NCBI GenBank assembly: GCA_024345305.1
Contig: BRON01000018.1
Location: forward strand, 1 to 64,000
From: Mrakia gelida
Lineage: Eukaryota > Basidiomycota > Tremellomycetes > Cystofilobasidiales > Mrakiaceae
DNA length: 64,000 bases
Direction: 5' to 3'
Shown here: positions 46,624 through 57,960 of the stretch, piece by piece
How positions within the stretch are numbered: position 1 is the first letter of the stretch
How the letters are laid out: each line of letters begins with the position of its first letter
Made by a program: the position numbers and the translations under genes
The notes under the pieces: generated by a model
Told to the model about the DNA's origin: nothing
Database searches by the model: none
The model's input: the letters and a program-made list of their open reading frames with translations, nothing else

Positions 46624-46676
46624 CGCTCTCATCCTCATCAGCGGCCTTGATCAGCTGTGAGGCGAGGAAGAGAGCG
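46624..46676 (+). ncRNA. Structured hairpin, CGCTCTC/GAGAGCG type, R1
   Basis: CGCTCTC (46624-46630), two unpaired bases, CCTC (46633-46636), loop region, GAGG (46664-46667), AA, GAGAGCG (46670-46676). It pairs with itself as a two-step stem. The homologous hairpin at 55001 has TGCTCTC/GAGAGCA and CTTC/GAAG: the pairing is kept although both sides changed. Expression as RNA is not shown. Confidence 0.45.
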
Positions 46677-47954
46677 GGTGAGACGCGTTGTCTAGAGGTC
46701 GCCCGGGAAGACTTTGCTTTCACTTCGATTCTTCGACTCCTCGGTCTTCGGGATTTGGCGTTCTTTTCTAATCAGCCTCTGTCTTGTCGCTCGCACACTC
46801 CATCACTCAGTAGAATAGAATCAGCGAGCGAGGGTGGATACTCATCAGAGGTTGAGTCGAGTCGCGTCCGGTTCTTGCTTCTCGCTTACTCCTCAGTCTT
46901 CTGGACATTTTCTCTGGGTCTTTCCGCTGACCTGCTCTTGCCCTAGTCTCAAAGCAGTTTGAGCACGAGTTGCTAGAGCGGTCTCGACACGTCAACTCAG
47001 ACATCAAGCTTTCAAGTTATACCTTTGCTTCTCCATTTTGATCTATTTTGAACACAGAGCAGACTTCTCGAGGATATTCCGTGCCTCTCCTAAGTCCTGC
47101 GAAAGATCGGTCGGTTATCTCGTCGTGTTTCAACAACTTCAGCAACCGACTTTTTTGCTTCGCGGCTCAGGAGGTCGACGCGTCGTCTTTTGTTCGCTCT
47201 TTCTCCTCCCTTCACCTAGATTCTCTTCTTGACGTGACTCTGTACGTAAGAGGCGCACCTTCTGGTCCATCTCCTCTTGGTGGCTTATCGGTCTCAAACC
47301 AGGGACTTGTAAGCCGTCGACGGGTAGACCCGACCAGGAGTTGCCTTGTTTGCTCACACACGCTTCGGTTACGCACTTCTTCTGTTGGAGGCGTCAAGAT
47401 GTAAGGTCGACGCGCCGTAGGGAGGAGTCCATTTGACCTGACACCCAGCACATCTCTCAGATGTTGTTGTTTTCCTTTGGAAGAGACGTGAGCAAAGTCA
47501 AGCACGACGCGTCCACTTCTTGCTTTTCGTTGCTCTTCAAAGCTCGGAGGCCAACCTTGCTTCCCTGGATCTCGGGGGAAAGGCCGAGAGATAGCTCGTT
47601 GTTGAGAGTCTCACTCTCGGTTACTCACTCCGATTCCAGGAAACAACGCTAAAGAAACAGAAACAAGCCGCGACGCGTCGACCTTTCGTCCGCTTCCGCT
47701 TTCTTTGTCCCTCGCTTGCTCTTCTTTCTTTATCTCGTTCTTTATCTCGTACGTGTCCAGCTTTTGGATTACGCCTGTTGTCCGGAGTCGGGAACAAGAC
47801 AAACGAAGGGCCCGCGTGAAGCACCTCTGGCAGTCCGAACCGCTCTCTTCCCATCTCGCGACGCGACGAACGACAAGCATATTTTCTCGTTTGATCCAAC
47901 ACCTTGCGCGAGACCCGAAACAGCACTTCATACCCCCGAATCAAAAATTATCCC

Positions 47955-47966
47955 GGTTACGTAACC
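47955..47966. promoter_or_regulatory. GGTTACGTAACC palindrome, R2
   Basis: A perfect 12 bp palindrome, about 75 bp before AAACGGCCATCATCTCC. Same arrangement as at 42424 and 57393. Confidence 0.5.
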
Positions 47967-48295
47967 CCGGCTCTCGCCCCCCCTCTTTTCCACACGACCC
48001 TCAATTTCGAGCTCACCCCAGGGGCCCTGGGCTCACCTCAAACGGCCATCATCTCCCTCCTTCCCTCTCTCCCTTTCTCCGCTCAAGAGAGCATCCCGCT
48101 CTTCTCTCGGACGATACGATTTGTGTATACATGGTGAGTCGATTGAGAGCGAGATTGAGGATGGATGGATGGGTGGGTGGAACGAACGAAGGCGAGAAGA
48201 AGAAGGGAGCGAAGAGGGAGGGAAGAGGGTGAGCTCGAAGCTGACGTCGTCTTCCTTCTTCTGCTTTCGCTCGTTCGTTCGTTCGTTCGTTCTAG

Positions 48296-48360
48296 CAGGA
48301 CGCGATCTCGTCGCTCGTGGACCGAAGACTCGTGTGTATACTGAGATCAGGCTGGAAGAG
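48296..48360 (+). other. 65-nt exon-like segment, R2
   Basis: Flanked by TTCTAG before and GTGAGT after; the upstream intron-like stretch has a CTGAC branch site. One frame reads DLVARGPKTRVYTEIRLEE, differing from the left-arm copy by only one residue over this stretch. The R1 counterpart (42741-42812) has a 7 nt insertion and a stop. Coding status is uncertain. Confidence 0.45.
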
Positions 48361-51300
48361 GTGAGTCGATGGCTTGGATGGGAAGCGAGAGGAGGGAGGG
48401 AGGGGAGGAGGGACGGAGGGTTGTGGAGCAAGCTCGTCAGAGCTGACCTCTTCGTTCGTTCCTTCCTGCTTGCTCTACTATAGTTTCGGCTAGCTCGACT
48501 CGACACTTGCCGCTGCCTTCAATCCTGTCATCATCTCTGGAATGGATCTCGCTTGCTTCGGTGCATTCCTTCGCTGGTTCGTCGACGTCGTCGACCTCGC
48601 TCCACGACTTTCCTTCCATCTCTCCTCGGCCGCTCAGCTGTTCCCTCCCGACTCTGATGGACGGAGGAATAAGCTGAGACGTTCTTGCAGATGAGGAAGG
48701 ACTGCTGGAGTGAATGGATTGGATCGTTCGTGAGGGAGGAGGGAGGGATACGTTGAGCTTGCCGAGATGAGCGCCCCGTCGTTCGTTCACTCCGTTCGTT
48801 CTCGTTCTCGCTCTCTTTCCTCCTCCCTTCTTCTTCCCCTCTCTATCCCCTGCTCTTACTGGCTGTGGACGCATTTGGATGGGGAGTTCCGATACGCGTC
48901 GGAAGACAGCAGTCCGTCCAACGTTGCGTCCCTCCCTCCCATCCATCTCGTCCACGATGACGCTCGTTCGTTTGACCTTCTTTTGAGGCCTTCCTCCCCT
49001 TTCCTTCATCTCTCCCAACCTCCCCACCTCAAGATTGAGACTCTTGTCCGTGTGTAGGTCTGAAGAGATGTTTGATTGGGAGATCGGTCTTGAGAGGAGA
49101 GAAAGACTTAAGGATCGCGACGTCACTCACGCCTCCCTTCCGTCTCTTGCTCCCTTCTCTTTTCTCCTCGAATCCTCGTCCCTTCGCAGTCCCTTTGTAT
49201 ATCCCTCCTCCATGCTCTCTTTCCCATTCCTCCTTCAGCTTTTTTTTCCTCCCTCGTTCTTCTATCCGTCGCTCTTGGTCCCTCGTGCGCCGACGCGTCC
49301 TCCCTCAATCCATTGCCACTTCAAGCCTCTTATTAGAGAGAGCTCCTTATAGTTTGGATGTAGAGCGGCTTCAAGCGGCGGGCGTCGATCGCTTTGGTCG
49401 CTTTGAGGTAGAGTGAGACAAGCGACGCGTCACTCACCTCTCCTCTCCTCCTCTCGTCTCCCGTTCCTTTCCCTCGTTTCTTCTCCCTCTTTTTGCTCTT
49501 GTCCTCCCTGTCTCTCTCCTTCCTCTATCGTACTCTTCTGTGTCTCGCTCGTTCCTCCTTTCTTCCTGCTCAGTCTCTTCTGCTCGTCGCGTCGTCCCAT
49601 CTCCTCTTCTTCTTCAACTCTCTATCCCTTTGTCTCTTCAACTGCGCTTCCATTATGACAGAGATGCCACCCTGCCGCTCATGGATGCGTTGGTGTTGGG
49701 AGCTTAGGGATATCGAGATGGAGAGAAGGAGAAGCGACCTGTCGCGAGGGGGTCGAGAAGTGACGAAACGCGTCCGTCGACTTCGCATCCCCTTCCTTCG
49801 ACTCTGATCTTCTCGCACTGATCATCCCCCTCTTCATCCTCAAAGAGGATGACGTCTTTCATCAACTCCGTCTCTTTCTATCTCTCTGCCTCTATCTCGG
49901 TTTCTCCCGCTCAAAGGCGTCGTGCAACGGCTGTTCTTCTCCTCCTCTTCAACCCCTTCTCCCCTCTGTCTCACAACTTTCATCCTTCGGGGCTGCTAGC
50001 GCTCTGCGCTGTTGAGATGGGGTGTTGACCTGACAGGCGGGAGATCGGCTTGAAGAGCAGCTCTTCACTTTTTCGGACGACGTCGAGTCGAGTTGAGTCG
50101 AGCGAGTACTCACCTCTCTCCCTATCCTGTCCCTTCTCCTTCCTTCGTATCCCACGCGGACATCGCACGGATCTTGCTCTGTCGTCGTCTTGTCGCTCGC
50201 TCTGGCCTCTTTACCTCGGACTGAGGAGGCGAGAGCGAACGTAGGAGCCACTTCAGAGGTCGAGGAAGATCACAACGCGTCGTCCTTGTCTTTCTTCTCC
50301 ACTTCAGACTCAGATATCAGTTCCTTCCTTTAGACGATCCAGTTACGGCCGCTCCCATCCCGTAGTCAAGTGTTCTCAATGAACCAAAGGGTGAGAGCGG
50401 ACAAGACGCGTCGTCCAGAGGTTGGACGCGTCAGGCTCATTTTCGACTGATCTTTCTCTTTCCTTGATTCTTTATTCCTGTTTCTCATTGTCTGAACCTC
50501 AATGATACCCTTCTCTAGCGTTCCTCCTTCCAGTGCGCTCTCACACATTCTCGGATAGGCGAAGGGTATCTGAGAGCCACTGTGAGAGATGCTTAGAGGT
50601 CAAGTCGCGTCGCGTCGCGTCCCGTTTCCTCACATCTTTCTTCCTCTTGTCTCTCCTCGCTCTCATCTCGTCACCAATCAGGTCCATCCTCTTTGTTGGC
50701 ATCTGAGTCGCTCTCCCTCTTATCCGTACTCTCTGAACGAGAGTGCTTGAGGACTGGGAGCCGCTCGACGCGTCGACTCAGAAATTGAGCTTCGAACTTC
50801 TTGCGCTCCTCCTTTTCTCTGTGACTGTATATCGTTTCTTCGACTGCTTCCTTCCCCTCGGTCGTGCGAGAGAGGGAAGTCGAATATCTTGTCAAGTCAC
50901 ACCACTTTTGACCACCTTTCCTGCTTGGCGAGCCAGGAGTCGACGCGTCGCCTTTTGTTCGCTCTTTCTCCTTTTCTTTCTTCCTTCAAATGCTCCGAAA
51001 CCTTGTGGAAACTCTCCTCAGTTGATCATCGAGCCTGCGGCTCATTTGCGTTCCACTCCGAGAGATGTTTGAGCCGTCGAGGCGAGGACAAGTCCAGGAG
51101 TTGTCTGACTTTACCTTTGCTTGCTTCGCCCGCGCTTACACTTATGGGAACAGCCTTCTTTCCTAGATCGAGACGACGGGTCAGCTTCAAATATCTCACT
51201 GAGACTTGATAGCTGACCTCCACCGTCGAATCTAGGAATCCTTGCTGTCTCTGAAGGAGACGCATGCGAAGTCGAGCATGACGCGTCCGCTTCTCGCTTC

Positions 51301-52800
51301 TCATTCGAAGGTTGAGACGCGTCGCGAAACGGCTGTTCTTCTTCTCTTCAAGCCCTTTTCCCCCTTCCCCTTGAACATACACCGTACACATTTGAAGATA
51401 ACCCAAATGTTGTATCGTTTTGCGAAGAGAAGAGATGGCATCTCGGTTTGGAGAGGAGCTCTCCTTTCTCGTCTCCTGGACTTCGAGACGATGAGCGTCG
51501 GCTCTCCCTTGTTTTTATTTCCGGTCTGCTTGTGCCACTGAAATCTCAGACACGCTTTCTTCCTCTTGGAATCCTCTCTACGGTCGCTCTCGTTCGCCAT
51601 GCCGGTGAGCGGGCGAGAGCGACCGTTTCAGCACCTCCAAAGGTCGAGCAAAGGGAGTCGCGTATGTCCTGTTCTTCATCCTCTGGTTCGCCTCATTCCA
51701 TACATTCCGCGCTTCCTCTGTTCACGATGGCTCTTCTGCTCTTGCTCTTGAGTCAGTCTTCCCGCGTCGTTCAGAGGTCGCTCATTGTCCTCTTCCTATC
51801 ATTTTTATACGGTGACTCCGCGGGAAAGACCTCTCTTCTCTATAGCAGGTTTGACAGGGCGCTCTTCTATGCTTTGCGAGAAGCACAACATGAAAAGAGC
51901 GGTCCAGCAACTGCTTTAGAGGGCGAATCGAGTCCCAGCGCGACGTGTTTCCTTCCCTTTCCATCCCTTCCTCTTCTTCTTCACCCTCTCGTCTCCGCTG
52001 GCTTTCGCTCTTTTTTCTCTCAGTCCCAGTCGTAGACCTACTCTTGTCCTCGTCTCAAATCGTTTCGAGCAGAGGTTGGGAGAGCAGCCTCGACGCTTCG
52101 ACTCAGAAATCAAACTCCTCAGTCAAATCGTTTCATTTCCTTCCCGAACACGGATCAGCTCCCTCAGTACATCTCCGTACTTCTTATGGCTCATGGCTGA
52201 GCGTCGGTCATCTCGCTGGATCTCAGCAGGTTTGTTTGACCGACTTTTCTGCTTCACGAGCCAGGCGTTGAACGCGTCGTCTTTGTGCTTTCCTTTCTCT
52301 CCTCTTCTCCTTGCATCCCCTTTCCTTCAGGTCACCAGCTTGGAGCTCTGCGCTTCCTCTATCATCAGAATTCCTTCCGCGGCTTATGGATCTTGCGCCA
52401 GAGACCTGTAGGAGGCAAGACGCGTCCAGGAGTCATCTTCAAGTTGCTCGCTTCCTCTCCCCCGACACGCTTCGTTTCAAAGGAGAGACATCTTCTCAGG
52501 GAGGCAGTCGAGCAAGGGGTCAGCAGCGATTCAGCAGGGTTCTTTTGACCTGATACCGAGCGCAGCTCAGAAGTTGTCGCTCTTTTCGGCAAAGGCAACT
52601 TCGATGTCTCGCGACGCCTCCGCTCCTCACTCTTCGGTCCATACCTTGAACTTGCTTCCCTGACGATTCGCGTGTGCGACCGAGTGTCTGTTCTCTCCCA
52701 AAGTTGAACGCTCGGGCAACCACTCGGACTCTCAGGAACCAACGGTGAAGAAACCGAAACGAGACGCGACGCGACGAGCTTTCGTTCCCTTTCACTTCCT

Positions 52801-55800
52801 TCCCTCTATCGCTCGCTCTTCTTTCGTCCTTTCTCGGTGTCCAGCCAGGAAGAGTTCCCTCAAATGTCCGGACACAGGAGCGAGACGAGGGAAGATCTCG
52901 TGAGAAGTAGACCTGCGATTCCAACCTCCTCTCGTTGCTCTCATCTGCGCTCTGTAGTCATTCTTCAGCTTGGACGCTCGTATGGTTCTCTAGGGCTTCT
53001 TAAGTTGGGTTTGGGGTGGATAGTGTGAGTAGATGGAACGAAGGAAGGAGGGAGGGAGGCAAGGTCGTGGAGCGGAGCGTGCTTGATCTGACGTCGTTCA
53101 TTCGTTCATCCTATACAGCTCCCATCCCTTGAACTCGACCGCTCAAGATCGCTTGCAATCTTACTTCTCGCCCTCGTCTCTACAATCCTCTCTCGCTCGG
53201 GGTGTCGTCCGCTTGACGTCGACTTCGACGTCAGCTTGCTCCCCTCCTTGACTTTCCTTCCTCTCACCTCGCACGCTGATCTCCTCCCAACCCGCTTGGA
53301 GAGAGTAGTCGCTGAGGCTCCTCGAGGCAGGTGGAAGGATTGCTGGAGCGGATGGATCGTTCGTTTGGACGACGAGGGCAAGGAAGGGAGGGACAGGTGT
53401 TGAGCTCAGCGCAGGTGAGTTCGCCTTCATTCGTTCTTTCGCTCGTCCTTCTTTCTTCGCTTCTCTTCATCTCCATCCCCGTCTCTTTTCGTCTCTGGAT
53501 GCATTTGTATGAAGCAGTGGAAGAAGGTCGGCGTCGAACGGCACCCAGTCCGTCCGACGCTCCAGCTTCCGCGCTCATCCATCTCATCCGCGACAAGCGT
53601 TCGTTCGCTGGACCTTCTTCCGAGGCCCTTCCTCCCTCTTCTTCATCTCTCGGACCTCTCGACGTCAAGGTTGAGACTCTTGTCCGTGCGTAGGTTTTGC
53701 GAGGTGAACGAATGGGGGATCGGCCTCGAGAGGAGCAAGCAGAGCAGAGTGAGCAACGCGTCACTCACGTTCTTCCCTCCGTTCCGTCTCATTCTTTCCT
53801 CCATCCCCTCTTCACCTCAATTTATATCACCCTCGCTCTGCCTATCGCTCCCTCTCCTTCTTCCTTCCCCTCTTATCTCTTCCTACTCCTCATCCGTCGT
53901 CGGTCCTCTCAACCCCTCCTCCACCGACGCGTCCTCTCTCAATCCCTCCCTGCTCGAATAACCTTGTCGGAGGGACTTCGTGCGGCTTTGACTTGCTTAA
54001 TGAGGTTTCCATCGGTGGACGTCGGGGCTGGGTACTCCCTGACCGAGGAGAAGAAGCGAGCCTGTCGTTTCACGTTGAGCGAGAAGTGCGACGCGTCACT
54101 CACTTCTCCTCTCCCCTCCTTCTTTGTCCCTTTCCCCCTTCACTCTTGTCCTCCCTGTCTCTCTCCTTGCTCTTCTGTTCTCACTCTTCTCTATCTCCAT
54201 GGTTTCTCCATTGCTCTTTCTTGCTTCCATGTTGCGTTGTCCCTCTTCCCTTTCAACCTCTTCATCCTCTCGTCTCTTACCACACCATTCATTCTGACAA
54301 AAATTGTCTCCATGATGGATTGAATGGCGAGGTGATCTGCGACCGAAGGATACTGGGTTGGAGAGGAAGGAGGGTGCAAGAAGCGGCGTGTCGGAGGGGT
54401 TCAACGAAGGATGAGACGCGTCAACCTCGTCTTCTCTCCTGGACGCTCCCCTTCCTTGCTTTGACGCTCCTTGTCTGCTTCTCCATCTTTGGAGAAAAAG
54501 GCTACCTTCTTTCCCTTCCCGACGTCTCTTTCTCTCTCTCTTCTCTCTTTCCTCTTTCAAATCGTGAACAATTGTTCCTCGCGACTTCCTCAATTTTCAT
54601 CCCTCATCAACTTTGTTTGCCACCCTTTCAAGCGCATGCGCACGATCTAAGCTTACAGTGGTGGCTTGCTGGAGGTTTTGAGGGCTGTCGGTTTGGAAGG
54701 CGTCTCTTGCCGCGAAATTCGAGTCGAGTCGAGCAAATTGACCTTGCTCTCTCTGCATCAGTTCTCCATACCTTGGATTCTCACCCGCGGAGCTTTTCCT
54801 TTCCTCCTCTGAACGGACCACTACTCGTCCGCTCTCACCCCCTCACCTCAAACTGAGGATGAGAGAGCGACGGGTCGGAAACTTCAGAGGTCGAGCGAGA
54901 TCACAACGTGTCGCCATCGTTGTTCTTCCACCCTGTGATATTTTCACTCGCTTTGGGTTCGCCATTTGTTTGCTGCTTCCTCTAGACAACAGGCCGGCCT
55001 TGCTCTCATCTTCATCAGCGGCTGTGAACAGCTGTGAGGTGAAGAAGAGAGCAGACGGAGACGCGTCGTCGAGAGGTCGGACGTGTCGGGCTTGTCTCAG
55101 CTTTCTCGCTCCCGTGTTTCTTGTTTCTTGGCCGAAGTGACACTATTCTCTCTGATCGGCCTGCTTTCTTTGGCTCTCGCGGTCCATCTCGCAGAAAAGA
55201 ATGGAGTCAGGGAGCGACGAGAGGGCGATGATCAGAGGTCGAGTCGCGTCGCGTCGTGTTTCCGTTCTTCTCTCTTCCTCTTCCTCTTCACCTTGTCGTC
55301 TCCGCTGGCTTTCGCTCTGGTTTTTCTGAGCTGAAGTTGCTGATGCGCTCTCATCCTCACCCCAAAGTCGGTTGGGCGAGAGCGACGTCAACGAGTCGAC
55401 TGAGAAATCGAGCTTGGAAGTTCCCTCCGTGTTTCTCTCTCGCTCGTGACCGCATAATGCTTTCCTTAAAGAGGTTCCGCGCGTCTCCTGAGCTTGGCCC
55501 GAGAAGAGTCGGTCATTTCGTTTGATCTCAGCAGCTTTGTTTGACCGATCTTTCTGCCTCGCGACTTCGGAGTCGACGCGTTGTTCCCTTTTCTTCCCCT
55601 TGATCCTTATTGCTGCATCATTTCCCTCCAAGATCACGACATCTTCTGTTTGGTACCCATACATCGGCGTACCAATCTCAGACTCAGAGACCTGTACGCC
55701 GATGAAGGGAAGTCCCGTTCAGGAGTCGTCTCATTCTTACTTTGATCACTTTGGCCACGCCTTGTTGCAAACGCTTCCTCTTCTGGGTAGACCTTGGTGA

Positions 55801-57392
55801 CGAGTCGATTCACTCAGCCAGCTGAGCTTTCTGAGTCCTCGCCCATGGCAGCTAAGGAGTCGCTGCGCTGTGCGGAAGAAGGCGAGCTAGATGACTTGGG
55901 ACGTGTCGCCGCTTCATTTTTCGCCCCTCATAGCTCGGAGGCCAACCTTGCTTCCCTGAACCTCGGGAGAAAAGGCGAGAGATAGCTCGTCGTCAAGAGT
56001 CTGACTCTCGGTTACTCAATCCGACACTCAGGAAACGATGTTGAAACAAACGAAACGAGACGCGATCGGCGGCGACACGTCGAGTTCACCTTCGCCTGAG
56101 CTTTCCTGTTCCTTTATATCTTGGTCTAGATGGGACTCTTCCCTCTGATTCAGCTCCATTCCTTCGCTCTCAGACTCCATCTTACAGAGGAATGGAGTCA
56201 GCGAGCGACGGGAAGGAGATGATCAGAGGTCAAGTCGTGTCGCGTCCCGTTTTCCTTTTTATCTCTTCATCTTCCTCTTCACACTCTCGTCTCCGCTTCT
56301 TTTCGTCTCTGTTATTTTGAGTCAGATTCATCATCCTGCTCGCGCCCTCGTCCCAAAGCGGATTGGGCGGAGGTTGTGAGAGCGGCTCGACGCGTCGACT
56401 CAGAGATTGAGTTTTGAACTTGTCTCGCTCCCCCTCCTTCCTGTGACTGTGTATCGCCTCTCCGACTTTCTGCTGTCTCCTGAGTGTTCCGAGCGAGCAG
56501 TCGGTCGTCCCGTCAAGTTTATGTAAACACCTTCCGACCGACTTTCTTCGCTTCGCGAGCCAGAAGTCGTCGCGTCGTTACAAGTTGGACTCCCACCCTT
56601 GTCTCCTTGAACGTCCTCTGCCTTCATCCTCTTGCCTTCCATGCCACCAAATGAATTATACATTAGCCTTCTGGTCCCGCTCTCGTCTACGGCTTATCAC
56701 TCTCGGACCAGAGACTTGTGAGCCGTCGAAAGAAGACGCGTCCAGGAGTCGTTTCGTTCGCGTTTCTGCTCGCTTCGCACACGCTTTGTGTGAGTGATTT
56801 ACATCTTCTGGGAGAAGAGCTGGATCCAGGATTGACTGAGTCCTCACATTGGATTATTTGGACCCGGTACCCAGCCCAGAGCTCAGAAGTTGTCGCTCTG
56901 TGCGGAAGAAGGCGAGCTCGACCACCCAGCTCGACGACTCGCGACGCGTCGCCTCTTTGCTTCTCGCTTTCGAAGCTTGGACTTCAACCTCACTTCGCTG
57001 AATCTTAGTGAGAGTGATTGAGAGATGGCTTTCTTTTCCGAACTACGACTCTCGGTTGCTCACTCCAACTCTCAGCAAACGACGTTGAAGAAATCGAAAC
57101 AAGACGCGACGCGTCGAGCCTTTTGATCCCCGTTTCGTTTCACTCCCTGTCTTGCTTGTTCTTCCTTGTTGTCCTTCAGCCGTGTCCAGTCAGGAAAACT
57201 TTTATTCTGTCTGAACCTGGGAGTGATGGAAGGGAAAAGCTTGCGGCAAGCAATCAACGGAGGTTGACTTTGTCTCAACTTCGTCGACGCGACTCGACGT
57301 CGACGTAGAAGAGTTTCCTTTCCCTTCTTTCTTTCACTCCTTCTCCTCCCGAAAGGGGGGTTCTCATCTAACGGCCTCAAGCAGATCTTCGA
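52801..57392 (+). repeat. Repeat R3 of the ~5 kb hairpin-rich family (left edge approximate)
   Basis: Has the intron-like stretch ending CTATACAG at about 53118 and the block at 53925, then the hairpin array. It holds the ordered modules: CGCTCTCA hairpin, GGTCA...TGACC hairpin, GGCTTA...AGAGACTTGTGAGCC hairpin, CTCAGAAGTTGTCGCTC, and CTCGGTTACTCA-AAACGACGTTGAAG, spaced by ACGCGT sites. No protein gene. Confidence 0.6.
55001..55053 (+). ncRNA. Structured hairpin, TGCTCTC/GAGAGCA type, R3
   Basis: TGCTCTC (55001-55007), CTTC (55010-55013), loop, GAAG (55041-55044), AA, GAGAGCA (55047-55053). Homologue of 46624-46676 with two paired substitutions that keep the stem. Confidence 0.45.
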
Positions 57393-57402
57393 GTTACGTA
57401 AC
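57393..57402. promoter_or_regulatory. GTTACGTAAC palindrome at the right edge of the array
   Basis: A ten-base palindrome followed at 57468 by AAACGGCCATCATCTCC, as in R1 and R2. The exon-like pieces do not follow here; the repeat breaks off within about 60 bp. Confidence 0.45.
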
Positions 57403-57960
57403 CCCTCCCCCCGCCCCCCTTCCTCTTCTCTTCAACCTCAAACGACCCTCGATTTCGAGTTGACCTCAAACGGCCATCATCTCCATCTCTCCCTCTTCTC
57501 CCCCTGAACGTCCCAGGCTTGACTGGGAACGTTCTACGCGATTGAGGGAGTCGGGAGCAAAGAGCGAAACGAGGAGCGAAACGAGGGAAGAGATCACGGG
57601 TCCGTCATCGACGCGACGATTTTTCCAACTGATATTTGGGCGGGTGTTGAGACCTTTAATATGGATAAACAAGAAGTATTAGAAAGGCACTAGAGCTACA
57701 TGTCTAAGCAGTCGGGATAAGTTGCTGCAAGGGTCTACGAAAGGAAAGGAGAGCGAGCAAAACGAGCGAGCGAAAACGAACTCCCATCAAGGGAGCGCGT
57801 CCCGTCTCGAGCAGGAGCAAAAGTCTGTAGAGGGCAGATACAAATCGAGAGAGGAAAAGAAGCAGATGCAGATGCGGAGTGAGGTAAAGAAAAGAGGGAG
57901 ACGAAGCGAGGGAAAGAGAGAAGAAACGAAACCGAAAGTGAAGGAGAAGAACGCGCGACC
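57403..57960. other. Spacer downstream of the channel gene
   Basis: Holds the last fragment of the repeat family and an inverted repeat, GAACGTCCCAG...CTGGGAACGTTC, at 57506-57534. It must contain the 3' UTR of the channel gene read from the right. No further gene is visible. Confidence 0.5.

Larger units (their letters stand above)
42424..47954 (+). repeat. Repeat R1 of the ~5 kb hairpin-rich family
   Basis: Begins with GGTTACGTAACC and CGGCCATCGTCTCC, then splice-like pieces (donor GTGAGT after CATG near 42585; exon-like 42741-42812 between TAG and GTGAGT). A block at about 43745-43910 is shared with R2 at 49290 and R3 at 53925. The hairpin and ACGCGT array then runs to about 47.9 kb. Long pyrimidine stretches give spurious ORFs. 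No recognisable protein. Confidence 0.65.
47955..52800 (+). repeat. Repeat R2 of the ~5 kb hairpin-rich family (right edge approximate)
   Basis: Starts with GGTTACGTAACC and AAACGGCCATCATCTCC. It has the best-preserved exon-like pieces: donor after CATG at 48134, exon 48296-48360, donor GTGAGT at 48361, acceptor TATAG before 48484. It then follows the order of R1 with heavy divergence. A GTTC tetranucleotide run precedes the 48296 acceptor. No protein domain. Confidence 0.65.

Noticed and set aside
43100..57300. Many ORFs of 100-290 codons in 43-57 kb.
   Set aside because: They lie in pyrimidine-rich repeats, are serine/leucine/phenylalanine-rich or arginine-rich, overlap on both strands, are not kept between R1, R2 and R3, and show no domain.
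57506..57534. Inverted repeat as a bacterial-type terminator.
   Set aside because: The context is eukaryotic and there is no T-run; it is only noted as a hairpin.
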